The notes under the pieces: generated by a model
Told to the model about the DNA's origin: nothing
Database searches by the model: none
What the model saw: only the letters and a program-made list of their open reading frames with translations
Translations under genes and position numbers: made by a program
Part shown: positions 24,463 through 36,357 of the stretch, one piece after another
Layout: each line of letters starts with the position of its first letter
How positions within the stretch are numbered: position 1 is the first letter of the stretch
NCBI GenBank assembly: GCA_949317995.1
Contig: OX439043.1
Span: forward strand, 61,769,339-61,833,338
Source: Acholoe squamosa
Taxonomy: Eukaryota; Annelida; Polychaeta; Phyllodocida; Polynoidae
Length of the DNA stretch: 64,000 nt
Direction of reading: 5' to 3'

Positions 24463-27400
24463 CACTTATCTGCATTGATTCAACTAGAATGTGCCTAGTT
24501 GGTGAAGGGCTAGGAATCAGAATGGTGATAAAAAACACTCATTACGGAACGCATACATATCATTCTACCCTAGGGTAGGAGCTTATAGGTAGCTCTGAGT
24601 AGATTTCAAGCTGGACCACACACATATTTTCTGGCAACAAAACACTAACTAACAAAACTCTAACAATATATATACACAGATTTTGCATTTTCCATCATCT
24701 ACTGGCAGTTTTATAGTCTAGCATATACCATGGTGTATGCTGTTCTAAATCAGATATGAACATGTATAATGCTTTATTGTTTTACTCAACCCATGGTTTC
24801 TGTACATATCACCTCTTCACAAATGCTTACAACCTTAACTTACAATTTATATAGCCAATAAGCTTAGCCCATTTTGCACATCGAGTGCATTTTTTTGAAT
24901 ATCATATCTAAATGTGTGCAGACGGCTTTTTAGTTTTGTCTGATGCCATCAATATTATTTTTATTATGAACCATCTGTCCAGAGAGGAGGAGAGAATAAC
25001 TGATTGTACTTCATAAAGTCAAATGATAAGTCTACTCTGCTTGCAGCATTAGCTTTTCCAAACTCCAGTCATTACTTTACATATTGGGATAATGTTTACC
25101 ATTGAACTAAAACTGAGGTTCACCCGTCTATCTCCATCGGTCTTGTGTGGCAAACAGCTTTGGAACAGAGCATCATCCTGTGATAGAGGTCACCCAAGCC
25201 CCTTTTAGTATAAACTGGGAAGAGTGAAAGGAAGATCATAATATTAAGCCGTCAATGTTTATTATTGAAATAACATACTGAGAAGTCAGAGAAATATCGT
25301 AAAGAGAATTCACAGGTAGAGTGGTACCATTGTGTCTTACACATGTGATAAACCTCTAGAAAGAACCGTGACTGCTCAGTAAAACCATTCAACTATGTTA
25401 GAAGTATGTTGTTTTAATTTCCACAGCCTGTTGAACCTGCCAGTAATACTAATAAAACTGAAAGGTGAACCAATGTAGTTTTATTGCAGTAAACCAGTGT
25501 GGTTTCTACAATGAAGCCCCAGATGGCAGTACGATGGTACAAGAGATCTCCATGAAAATAACGACGGTTCTCTGGCAATTTTAGAACAAGGATTTTGCTG
25601 CGATTTTATTGACATTTTTTTCAAACAGTGCTGGCCAGAGAGTCTTGCATTATGACTCTCTTTCTTTACCTTTTTCAAGAGGATACAGCAAAACACATCT
25701 TAAGTTACTCTGACTGCACACATTCACTAAGATTTATAAATCTCAAAGTTAGAGTGGATGGTCGTAGGTTATGGCCAACGACTGCTCTGTAAGACCAGCA
25801 CTTTTTTGTTATTACAAAGCCTACGCTTTAAAAGTGTGAAAGCGGTGGTATGTTAAGAAATGCACTCCGGAGCAGTCCATAGATAAGAGGGCAGTAGAAG
25901 TACCGTTGTCCTTGTTTTCTACCTTCTACCGTCACAATATAAACTTTAACGGCCCTTTAACACGCTAGACAACCTACAGCATATGACCCCTTGGCTGCCT
26001 GCACACATTTGGCAATACCTACAGGAACAAACTGAATTACACTATCAAATATCAATCATAATGTCAGTCATTTTTTAATTGCTGAGATGCACTTTAGCTA
26101 AAAGTAGCTGCCATAAACAAAGTATGAATGGCATTTTATAACAGTTTACTAGCCATAGTTGCTTTCTTCAAATGAACACAGAGGCAATATTCATGATTAT
26201 CCACACTTTCAATTCAATTTACAAATAACCTCACACATACTTGTACAATACATTGAAAATTAGTCCACTGAGCACTATTCAGGGATTCTTTGTAACATAA
26301 GAACTACATGTATATCCACCCAACATAATTATGCGCAGTGAGCACATTTACCATCGTTGCTATCCACATTAAATCTAGCTCTAAAGTATCAGCTCCTGGT
26401 TCCGTCATTTCATCGTTTTCCCCTAGGGTGACCTCAGTGAGAGAGAAATAGTGGGGGCAGTCTAGTGGACACATAGCTAGACAGTCACTTGGGCACAGTT
26501 AATTGTCTCTGTATATCAGTATCAATATTAATATTAGAGTTAGTGCTAGCAGCAGAACCAAACAGTAGCTACGGCCCTAGGAACTATTAAGCACAGATTT
26601 AGTCTGGTCTCGTCCCTGTTTAAAGCCTTGGGGAAGTCTTTATTTCACGAGGTAGACTCCAACACCCTCCTTTCAGATAAGAAGTGAACCGTTTTATTGA
26701 AATAGAATTTAAATATTTTAGACTTCCAGGGCAAAAAAGAAGAATTCTTCAGCATTCCTGTCAGAACACAATTTGTCCATCTATAAATTGCTGCATTTTA
26801 TCAAGGTTCTATGCAAGATTCTGGACATCAATTACATGTCCAGACCACCTAAAAGGTCATTGGGAGGACATTGATTGCTGAATGTATTACTGAGGCAATG
26901 GGTGCTTAGACTTTATATTCACACCTCAGTATTCCGTGAAAGTACAGTTTAAATCATCTGTATGACCCTATGTGAATTCAGGTATTGCTGGTTGCTAAGT
27001 TAGGGTAGGGTGTTGTTAGGGTTATCCACGGAAAGCATCACTTTAAATGTTCCTTTTGACATATGTATAGAGCACTAGTCGCGAACTTCCCTTTCTTGGC
27101 TGTTGTTTAGGACCTACAACATGGGTAGAAATTACTACAATGGTACTTTTTCTTCCTGGCAAGAGTTGATGGTCATTTCATTGCTTAAGGAAATTTCCCA
27201 CTTTGATACAGAAAGAGTGGATTAAATCTTTTAACACTTAGGGTAAGTAGCCCCTGTCTCGACCACTAGACATGTCGGCATTCCTTTAGTCAACCGACCA
27301 TTCACTATGAGTTATATTTACAATATATGAATACTGTTTTGGACAGATACAAAGTGTATCCATTGTAGTCGATGAGGTACAATCAATTGGTATTCCCTAT

Positions 27401-28891
27401 GATACCTGAAAGAAATGAGTCTTGGGGGGAGGGATCAACACAAATACCAACATGCCCTGTGGTTGAGTCAGGGGCAACTTTAAGATCCTATTGACCAAAG
27501 AATAAGTCTTTTACACGAGAGACTTTTTGTGAGTCTTTTGTGCCTCACAGCACTTTTTAACTAATGGGCTTTCGTCAGTGAAGAGGTTGACCATAGATTT
27601 AGATATTTAATTTATCTTTGAGACTTAGACTGATGGACATCTGTTGGTCCATCAGAGAGGCAATCCTTCATACAGGAGACTACAATTGGACGTAGCGTAA
27701 TGTTGGGTGGAAAGGTCCTAGTCAGCTAAGAGTAAGATGACCAATATCATCAGCATCTTTCCAAAGTTCACAAAGTAAGGATTTATGACGACTTAGTAAG
27801 CTTCGCACTAACCCATCCTATTAGCAGGTGGGAGAATATGATCTAGTTCTGACGCCAAAACAGCCACTCGAGGGTAATGTTCCTGAGATTAGAACAACTC
27901 AGATCAGCATTCTTGATTTAATTCCCTCTCTCCTTCTCATATCTCTGTGCTGAAATATTGCCTACCGTTCTCCTAACTTTTATCAAAAGCAATCTTCTAT
28001 ATCGAAACTAGAGACAGATATTAACTTTATAAGGCAGAATAACAATCTCAACAGAGTAGTAAATGAGTGTTTTGTAAGTCAACTAAATTTCAGAGATACT
28101 GAAAAGAGATAGGCTAACATCACCAACTCTGGATAAAGGTGAGGTTTTTGTTATTGCAGTAACTATGGGAATACTCTAGTTTCTTTCATGGACCACCCGT
28201 TAAGTATTAATACACAATTTAAGGGAATTGAAATTTCGAATAACAACTTTAAGTTTTAAACTAGCATGCAGTTCAAATAGGCTTACCTGCATTTACTGCT
28301 ATTTGTAATTGTCCCTGTAAAGATCTAATCTCGGGGGTGTAATATGGTTGGTTTCTCTCATAATTCTAGACCTTCCTCTACTTGATTGGCAAGTGTTGTT
28401 GTCGATTTAGGGGTGCCAATGTGTGTCCGTTAACTTTGAGCTCCTGGCAACCATATATATGCATTTTCAAAAGATCCAAAATTTCGTTATTTTGACTTCT
28501 TGATTGCTCATGATGTGTAGCGTCTTTTGGATGTGTACTCGCATTCATATTTGAGGGGACAGTGAGATAAAGCTTTTAATAATATGATTATAGAATTTAA
28601 ATGGGAGTTGAATATTTTTGAACAATATGCTATCGACTTAGGTTGTAGATATTGGTAAAAATGAAATTGGGAGATGACATTTGGTCTGGCATACATGTTT
28701 ATGATTACAAAGTGGATGTCTGACTGTCTGAGTGTAGACTGTCTTTAAAATGTCAAATGTGGGCACCCCAGCGCTAGCAGGTTGAAGCTCTTGTTGTATC
28801 ACACCAGTCCAGGAACCGAGTTCCATAGTCCCCCTCACGCATGTCAGGACCACTCAGTTTTCCTACCATTGTAGGGGTCAGCAAAAACGTT
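24463..28891. other. No gene seen
   Basis: 4.4 kb without a supported gene. Several short minus- and plus-strand frames have no recognisable domains or splice context. Confidence 0.5.
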
Positions 28892-28964
28892 TAGGGAAAC
28901 TGGGAGTTGAACCCGGGACCTCTTAGCCTTCAGAAGATTGCTCTACCGCTGAGCTACTTCTCTG
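28892..28964 (-). repeat. tRNA-like sequence (Phe GAA-like), SINE head or pseudogene
   Basis: On the minus strand GTAGCTCAGCGGTAGAGC gives a perfect D-arm and CCGGGTTCAACTCCCAG a T-arm with one mismatch. The acceptor stem pairs at most positions. The anticodon stem does not pair well; GAA falls at the anticodon position. Such degenerate tRNA-like sequences are usual in tRNA-derived SINEs. Confidence 0.4.
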
Positions 28965-30792
28965 TACAACGTTTTCTACCTTCCACACACGCCTGGACCG
29001 GTGTGATACTAATAGGGGACATGTGACTACCTGGTGACCCGCCCCTGCGGGTTGGCCAACCGGGCACGGGGACTCACATAGTCATGTTCCCCTACACACT
29101 CTAAGTGAAATCATCCAGGTGGCCAAAAATATTGAAATCCAGGGCTATCCTTGAGTAATTTGAGATACTGAGAGTACTTGATGACAGAAAAAGTGATGTG
29201 ATGACTAAGCATTGCTTGATTCATAGGTCTTTTTTGATTTCACCGAAATGTGTGGTAGTGAAATAGGTTGGACCACCATAGGGTCTAATACCTTACATAC
29301 AAGGATCAGCTCACTATGTATGTGAGGATGTGCCCCTTGTGCAGGTCTAAGGATTGGCCAAAGCTGGAGATACGCCTTCCAAGCACTAATCTGCTCAAAA
29401 TAAAGCTCCAGCTGCACCCTATTGGTTTTTTTTTTCAACCCAGGGTATGTATCATGTATAGGACGCAACTAGAGTTAGGCTAAATCCTATAGGACACACC
29501 TGTTGTCAGATTTTGGTCACTTTGGGACTCTTCTATGATGAGAAATTATCGCATATACGGCACATCCTGACTCAGACTAAATTCTAAAGGACAAAATTGA
29601 TTTAAATCCTCCCCTATAAGCCACGTCCTATTTAAGCGAGAATTCACGGTATATTGATTAAGCATATAATTTATTTTGTGAGTTGACATTTCCTTGGCAC
29701 GGGCCAGAAGAGACCTCTCCAGAAAACCTATATCGAGATATTCTGTCAAATTTAGGATATGACTTTTATGTGTTTGTTGTAGTGATTCCTGATTATTAGG
29801 ATTTTAAGATTAGGCATATTTCAAATCCCCTAAGGTAGTTTCCAAACATGTTAAATTTCCGCAGATCTTCCCAGTGACTTGTCAAGAAACGATGGTAATA
29901 TGAGGAGTTTATATGCTAACCATTTTGGAGTGGACTTGTCAGAATTGGCGAAGAAGATCTAGGTGGGGGAAGATTGCACATGAGCTGAGCTGCCACCTAT
30001 ATAGTGTGAGAATTATACTAGGATATAGAATTCCAATGCATCCGAACACTGCCTTACTGTTTTTCAGTCTAAAGTTTCATTGCTTTGCTGTCTTACCAAA
30101 ACATTATATATTTTGCTTTGACAGCCATTGTCTGTATACTTTCTTTTTTCAGTCTGTAACATTAGTATATCTAAGCAAGCAGAGGAATTATACTGTGCCA
30201 TGATTTCATTAAAATTTATATAGAGCATGATAAATTCATACACGGCCAAAGGGCTGTAAATGAGTAAAATGGGTTTAACCCACTCACAGTGTATAAAATG
30301 TACATGTTAAATAAACTGATTTACAACGTACAAAAATATACATGATGAATTGTCTAAAAGTCTTTAACTGAAGTTGTATTGTGCATGTCCTTTAGCCAAC
30401 AGAGGTTCTGACCTTTTCATGGCCTTTTAGGCCATGAGGGCGCCCTATAGATTTGACCTTTCAGTGACAGTGCTTTTACACAAGAGACGTATGAAGCATT
30501 ACGAATGCAAAGGGTGCTGACCGCACTCAAACTCCCCACGGAAAGAGAACATCTTTCATAGAGAAACTTTAATGGAAATATCCATTGTGCATTAATAACT
30601 AGCCCTAATGTTCCATCAGCCTATCTACTATTAATAGTCAGTATCACTCGTCTTATTTCTGTGGCTAACATTTCAGAGTTTGTAATAGATATTTACCTTA
30701 TAACAGGAGCTGCTCAGCAGTACTTCCTGAAGTCAACAGGAGATGGAGTAGGGGTAAATGAGCACTGCAGTCTCATCATCCCACTGTACAAC
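28965..30792. other. No gene seen
   Basis: A GC-richer stretch (29035-29080, with gcgggttggccaaccgggca) may belong to the SINE next to it. An 87-codon minus frame at 29205-29468 has mixed composition but no support. Confidence 0.45.
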
Positions 30793-31102
30793 CCCAGGTA
30801 GCACAGAGACATTGGCATAACGTTGGGCCAACGTTGGCCCAACCATCAGCTTTACATAGGCTGCCCATCCTGCCTACATAGGCCCGATGGTGCCAACCAA
30901 ATGCCAACATAGGCCCAAAGTTGGCTTTTGGTCGGCAAACATCAGCATCGGCAAATGGTCGGCCAACATTGGGCCAATGTTGGCATTTGGTTGGCAAATG
31001 CCACTGGTCGGGCCTACGTAGGCCCGATTGGCAGCCAACGTTGGCTCAACGTTGGCCCGATGCATCGGGCCAACGTCGGCAAATTTTTGTGTGCTACCTG
31101 GG
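30793..31102. mobile_element. Foldback MITE with CCCAGGTAGCAC ends and TTGGCC-rich interior
   Basis: Terminal inverted repeats CCCAGGTAGCAC (30793-30804) and GTGCTACCTGGG (31091-31102) enclose 310 bp made largely of repeated and inverted words such as ggccaacgttggcc, atgttggc and cctacgtagg. All frames here are repeats read as protein. No clear target duplication. A truncated relative lies at 52950-53017. Confidence 0.8.
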
Positions 31103-31334
31103 ATGATGCTTATGGAACTTGATGCATTGATGTGCTATCAGTGAAGACTGAAACACAATATCAGTAGCTCTTCGCTAACATCGAAACATGTCAGTGGACG
31201 TTTGAGTAATTTATAAAGAGATGATACTTACTCAGCGCCTAGATAGTTCTATGTCTGCAATACTGAGCTATGTGATGTGTTTACTGTGTTTATGTCTAGA
31301 TTTCTGCATCATATGAAAAGTGCTGGGAGCAGCT

Positions 31335-31495
31335 CACGGTGCATTTTGAAAATCTATCGATTAGAATAGAAGTTATGTCATTTTTTTTTTTTTTTTTTTA
31401 TATTATATCTGGGTACATCCTATAGCGGCATGCGGCTTATCAATGGGGATTTACATTATTCCAACTTCAATATCTACACGTAGAGTGTTCTTCTT
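31335..31495 (+). repeat. Dispersed repeat, block X (copy A)
   Basis: Similar to 48720-48890, sharing caatggggatttacatta-like and ttccaacttcaatatctaca-like words. A T19 run (31381-31399) interrupts it. A short piece recurs near 61145-61190. Confidence 0.7.
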
Positions 31496-31516
31496 AGTCC
31501 ACGAGGGCTATGTGTA

Positions 31517-31847
31517 TGGCAAGCCTTTTGGGTAAACTGGGCATAAACCCGGATTTTGTCACATAAACCCAGTTTTTGCTACATAAACACAGTTTTTGCT
31601 ACATAAACACAGTTTTTGTAACACAAACCCAGTTTATATGGACAAAGGAGGAGTTTCGCAAAAACCCAGTTTATGTTTTGGCACGTTAACTGGGTTTATA
31701 TGCAAAAGCCCAGTTTATGTGACATTGACCCAGTTTATGTCTAAAGAGGAATTTATGTAGCAAAAACTGAGTTTATGTTAAGAAAGAAAAACTGGGTTTA
31801 TGTGACAAAAACTGCGTTTATGACCAGTTTACCCAAAAGGCTTGCCA
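31517..31847. mobile_element. MITE with long inverted ends and TA target duplication
   Basis: Ends TGGCAAGCCTTTTGGGTAAA (31517 on) and its reverse complement (to 31847) lie directly inside TA on both sides, as expected for Tc1/mariner-type insertion. The interior is filled with aaacccagttttt / aaaactgggtttat words in both orientations, so the whole 331 bp could fold back. No coding capacity. Confidence 0.85.
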
Positions 31848-32365
31848 TATATATGGCGGCCATTTTGAATTTATGGATGGTCAAATATTAAGATAATCAT
31901 TAAATGTGAATAGAGATCTCTGCTTGTAATTAGCTTAGAAACCTAATTTCCACATCAAAATATACATTTACGAGGACAAGGAATACAATGGAGTCATTTC
32001 TGATATTGTCAGAGGCAGCCATTTTGAATTTTTAATGAGGTAAGTAATTAAACCGGATTCGATTATCAATTGCAGCAGACACCAATGGCATAAGATTTCC
32101 CCCATAGTGCAATTATGGACACAAAGCATACATATCTGATATCAATGAGTCCTTTGAATGATATAGAAGAGATTAGAATGGCTATTTTGAAAGGTTGTTA
32201 AGGTAGATCAACTCATTATGGGTCCTATAGTTATCAAAAAAATCTTACCAACCTTTTACAGCAGAGCCAAACACCCCAAACCACATTGGCCCCCTTGGTA
32301 CCTAGGGCCCACAGACAGTGAACACACGCCAATTAGTCAAAGTCTAGGTTTTAGGATGGATTGAC

Positions 32366-32367
<2 letters not shown>

Positions 32368-32447
<80 letters not shown>

Positions 32448-32451
32448 ATAT
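32368..32451. repeat. (TA)n microsatellite
   Basis: About 84 bp of TA dinucleotides with one interruption. The 82-codon frame across it is an artefact. Confidence 0.95.
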
Positions 32452-32639
32452 CCTTCTGGATTTTAGTTTTATATGCCCACCTTTTCAAACCTAACATATC
32501 CTACTACACTCCATTATGTAAGAGACTGATGTATGCAGTAATAAGGATTTGTAGACCAGTTGTATTGGGTCAGGCATCAGAAGCCATTAGTGCAGTCGTA
32601 GTGTGTTAAGGAATGGCCTCCTGGTAATACTAATTAAAC

Positions 32640-33120
32640 CCTGTAAAATGCATTGAGGTGATGATGAGTTTGACTGTTGAAAATGTCCCTGCTACCTTGC
32701 ATGTAAGATGCAGAATATATACTATGAGGGCCCCGGTATCCTAGTATGACTTCTAGAAGCAGACCATACATGTCTTCAACAGTTACTAATCTGACAGAAG
32801 GCCATCAGAACCACCCAGTAGACTAAGTATATTGATAAAGGAGAGGCACAGCGATGATCAGTGTGCATATAGGATATAAATCTTTGTCTTTGACCAATTT
32901 CCCCAACTTGTTCATCAACACTGGCCAGTCAGTTGTCAATTTTGATTTGTCTCTGAATTGATTGTTGTTTTTGTTGTTGTTTACAAGTTGGACAATGTCT
33001 CAGTCAGCATGACTTTCTCAGTCAGCATGACTTTCTCTAAGGGTACAAGGAAAGGCTAGAGATACTCTAAATGTGCATTAAGGTATTTCTTTCTCCCTCT
33101 CTGCACTCTGACTGATATCA
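32640..33120 (+). repeat. Dispersed repeat, block Z (copy A)
   Basis: Resembles 55570-56035 over most of its length, for example aatctgacagaaggccatca, aaaggagaggcacagcgatg and ttgacaatgtctcagtcagc-like words. Divergence is moderate. Frames are short in both copies. Confidence 0.8.
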
Positions 33121-33342
33121 AAATCAGTGTACCTTTACAAAGTGAAATCGATCACCTCAATACATGACCCTATCCCCGACTCCCCCAAATGTTGACAGCT
33201 GTGAGACAGTGAAATCCCACAAAGTTTTGCAGGTCCCTTACCATAATAAAAAAGAACCGCAGGATTTTGAGAAAAAATAGAAAGTTATCCCTTTGGGGTA
33301 TTTCCCTTGCCTTACTACACTGTCCCTGTCACCGCTTGCAAC

Positions 33343-33390
33343 CTGGAGCTTAATTCAAAACATCCTGGGATCACGACCCCAGCAATCTTA
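33343..33390 (+). repeat. Left arm of a foldback element flanking the LTR element
   Basis: 48 bp beginning ctggagcttaattcaaaaca and ending agcaatctta is repeated in inverted orientation at 48006-48053 with about four differences. A second palindromic motif built on cactaagat...atcttag follows at 33457-33479 and has a partner at 47873-47897. The arrangement is mirrored on both sides of the LTR element. Confidence 0.7.
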
Positions 33391-33572
33391 GGAATAAATC
33401 AGCCTTATTCTATTAAGCAATCTTAAGAGTTGACTGGGTTCACATATCCTAGCCAGCACTAAGATTGCATCGATCTTAGCCTCAGCCCTCCTACACTATT
33501 CCAAGAAGAACTGACTAGGCAGAGGGTTAAGAGTCCCAAAATAAAGGAATAGCTGTGGAGTCACTTGTCATG

Positions 33573-33727
33573 GCATAGTTCTAGGTGGGTTCCCACACCT
33601 AGCTCCTGACCTGCTGCTTAGAGGAATAATGTAATAATGAATAACTTTACCCTCTGGTGGAAGTCTTGAGGAAGATACCCTCTGGCCACTAATGATGGAA
33701 ACCAATGCCTGTCTAGCATAGTTTCAC
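33573..33727 (-). repeat. 3' terminal direct repeat (LTR or its 3' end)
   Basis: Second copy of the 155-bp repeat, in the same orientation, about 2.6 kb beyond the env stop codon. The sequence just upstream on the element's strand is not purine-rich, so no polypurine tract marks this as a complete LTR start. An A22 run followed by TGTTGAGG (35955 downward) is a better polypurine-tract candidate and would imply an LTR of about 2.4 kb ending here. Confidence 0.6.
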
Positions 33728-35041
33728 CATAGTGCAGTGGTATAGCAGGTAGCAGGAGATGACTGGAGATGTTACCTCTAGAGCGGTTCTTGGTGTTCTG
33801 TCCTCTTGGAGGTGCAGACAGGCTATTTGTAGCAAATCTTGGAAAAGCACCTCCAGACTGACTGGGGCCAGTAGCATCTGCCTAACTCTGCAATTGTTTG
33901 AGGGGAGTCTTTCATGTGTCACTGGGTGCACAAAGGACCCCCATGGACGCCGCTGTGTCCCCCATTGTCTTGGTCGGTTCTGTAACTTCAAACCCTCATA
34001 ACTCGGTCGTTTACGCAGCTACAACCGCCATTTTGCGCATGCGCGGAGTTGAATATGCCAAGTTTAAACTGCCCGCTGGATAGGCGCGTAACTTGCGCCG
34101 GTTTGTCTGTAGTGCACTCGGAGCTCTATTCAGTCTCCATGGCGTAACTTCCTTAATAATGGGAGTTCCGCCTTGATCTTGGACTCATTTTGACCGTCTA
34201 ATTATGGGCTTTCCATAGATGCTTTGATATTTGACCTAGCTTGCTCAGGAGCGACGCTAGAGCGACCGGACGGTTATGGCGTCGTGCTTATGTAACCCAT
34301 TGTTCAGTTATTAGAGTGCTCAGACACTCATGACGGCGTCAGCGGTGCTCAGGCACCCGTGACGGCCGGTTGCATTCACTTACAACTTATTAGTTTGTGC
34401 ACTGAACCATGAGGTCGCACACTGAGACCCTCATTTTTATTATATTGTGCAGTGAACCATTAGGTCGGAGCCTTTGATGTCATAAAGTGTGTTGTAACTG
34501 ACCTGGCTGGTGTGCAGTGGGGCATGAAAGCTCTTATACAAAGTTTGAGCGCTCTTATAGCTCTTAGAACCAACCTATGTATTAATTTCATAGATATTCT
34601 TTGATTAATACAAAATATGTTAGAATTTATGGAATAATAAAATGGTATATCATAGAATACTCCCTCTCCCCCGAGAGAATGCGAAACTCTGTCATTTCGC
34701 CGAGGGAATGTACAATTTATACAATTTTTTTTACCTTATTTTGGAGTTATATACTGTTTGTAAGAGGATTTGAAGTAATGGGGAGTGCTTCAAATGCAAT
34801 TTTTTTGTGGTAGAGCTTTGTCAGTATAAACAATTTTCTCCTGGGTATAAGTACATTTCCGAGTTTCTATATCTTACCATACCTGAGCGTATTTGCTTAT
34901 GTGACATCAATTTTGGGTACAATTTTCCATTTTTATGTACAACATACAATTTGGCAAATAGTGTGCAACTTTGGCATTAAATGTTCAATTTAGCGTGCAA
35001 ATTGAACATAAATGACAATTTAGTGTGCAAATTTACAATTT
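33728..35041 (-). other. Region between the 3' terminal repeat and the minisatellites
   Basis: This 1.3-kb piece of the element is less AT-rich than what follows, with a CpG-containing stretch around 33900-34400. It holds an internal near-duplication (gtgcactgaaccatgaggtc at about 34398 and gtgcagtgaaccattaggtc at about 34447). A 92-codon minus-strand frame (33713-33991) runs into the terminal repeat; I do not recognise its product and treat it as doubtful. If the LTR is long, this region would be part of it. Confidence 0.4.
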
Positions 35042-35290
35042 CGCGTGTAATTGCGTTCAATTGACAATTTTAGTATGCAAATATATAATTTTTGCGTACA
35101 TTTGGCAATTTTAGTATGCAAATATATAATTTTCGCGTATATTTGGCAATTTTAGTATGCAAATATATAATTTCGCGTACATTTGGCAATTTTAGTATGC
35201 AAATATATAATTTCGCGTACATTTGGCAATTTTAGTATGCAAATATATAATTTCGCGTACATTTGGCAATTTTAGTATGCCAATATATAA
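35042..35290. repeat. 40-bp minisatellite downstream of env
   Basis: Head-to-tail copies of a 40-bp AT-rich unit containing ttagtatgcaaatatataat and cgcgtacatttggcaa. Three or more central copies are essentially identical, with diverged copies on both sides. It lies between env and the 3' terminal repeat, so it belongs to the 3' untranslated region or to a long LTR. Confidence 0.95.
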
Positions 35291-35394
35291 TTTTGCGTTC
35301 AATTGATAATTTCTGTATGTACATATATAATTTTGCGTACAGCTTGGTTACACATAAAAATGTTGATTTTTGTAAAAAAATCTGATTTTAGTGT

Positions 35395-35690
35395 ATGAAT
35401 TGGGTACAGACGTACAGTATAATGTGCAACATACAATTTAAGTGTGCAAATTGGGTACAAACTTCCAATCTAGTGTGCAACATACAATTTTTGTGTGCAA
35501 ATTGGGTACAAGCATACAATCTAGTGTGCAAACATACAATTTTAGTGTGCAAATTGGGTACAAGCGTACAATCTGGTGTGCAAACATACAATTTTAGTGT
35601 GCAAATTGGGTACAAGCGTACAATCTGGTGTGCAAACATGCAATTTTAGTGTGCAAATTGGGTACAAGCGTACAATCTAGTTCACACTAT
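35395..35690. repeat. 52-bp minisatellite downstream of env
   Basis: Five to six copies of a 52-bp unit built on gtgtgcaaattgggtacaag and cgtacaatct. Copy starts at 35545, 35597 and 35649 give the period. The unit shares short words (caattt, gtgtgcaa, gcgtac) with the neighbouring 40-bp array, suggesting a common origin. A T24 run (35695-35718) ends it. Confidence 0.95.
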
Positions 35691-36357
35691 ACAATTTTTT
35701 TTTTTTTTTTTTTTTTTTGGATTTGAGACAAATTTTTCCGAGGACCGGAAAAACAAAGTACTTCATGTACAATAGGCTTGTTTGTCTCTGAGTTACTCTT
35801 TGATTTTGCTATATGGGTGTATTAATTGGCAATTTCGGCAGTGGGCCGCTGCTTAATTGACTTTTCCCTAGCCTTCTTGAGTATGTGTCCCTGAAAGAGA
35901 TTATTTGGTGAGTATCTTAAGTAAACATTTTTCATGTCAACAATTTTCCTCAACATTTTTTTTTTTTTTTTTTTTTTCATTTTTCCAACAATTTTCTTGG
36001 ATACCTAAAGTGTGTTACTTTAAGTAAATCTTGGTATAGCATACAAGTGCTAGTGGGTACAAAAACTGTCTTAGTTATCTACCTGCATTCATGTATATTA
36101 ATGTTAGATTTGTACAATTTACAATGTGTAATTTGCAATTTCGCAATTTTGCGCGTATATGCGCGCATTAATCATCGATTTTGTGAGAATACCATAGATT
36201 TTCATATTATACATCAACAAGTGGCTGTGTATATTTTCTAAATTTTTTTCTAATACTTTGTTAACTTCATTGACAGTGGAGGTGTGTGTCATGTGTGAGA
36301 TGTGTCATCTCAGTATCTCCTGGTGGTGGACTGGGGGCAGTCTAGACTGTGGGCAGC

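Noticed and set aside
30776-31122. Several overlapping frames on both strands
   Set aside because: All are readings of the TTGGCC-type words inside a MITE.
32361-32609. Frame starting in a Tyr/Ile run
   Set aside because: It reads the (TA)n microsatellite.
34970-35690. Possible CRISPR-like array
   Set aside because: The units are contiguous minisatellites with no variable spacers, in an animal-type genome.
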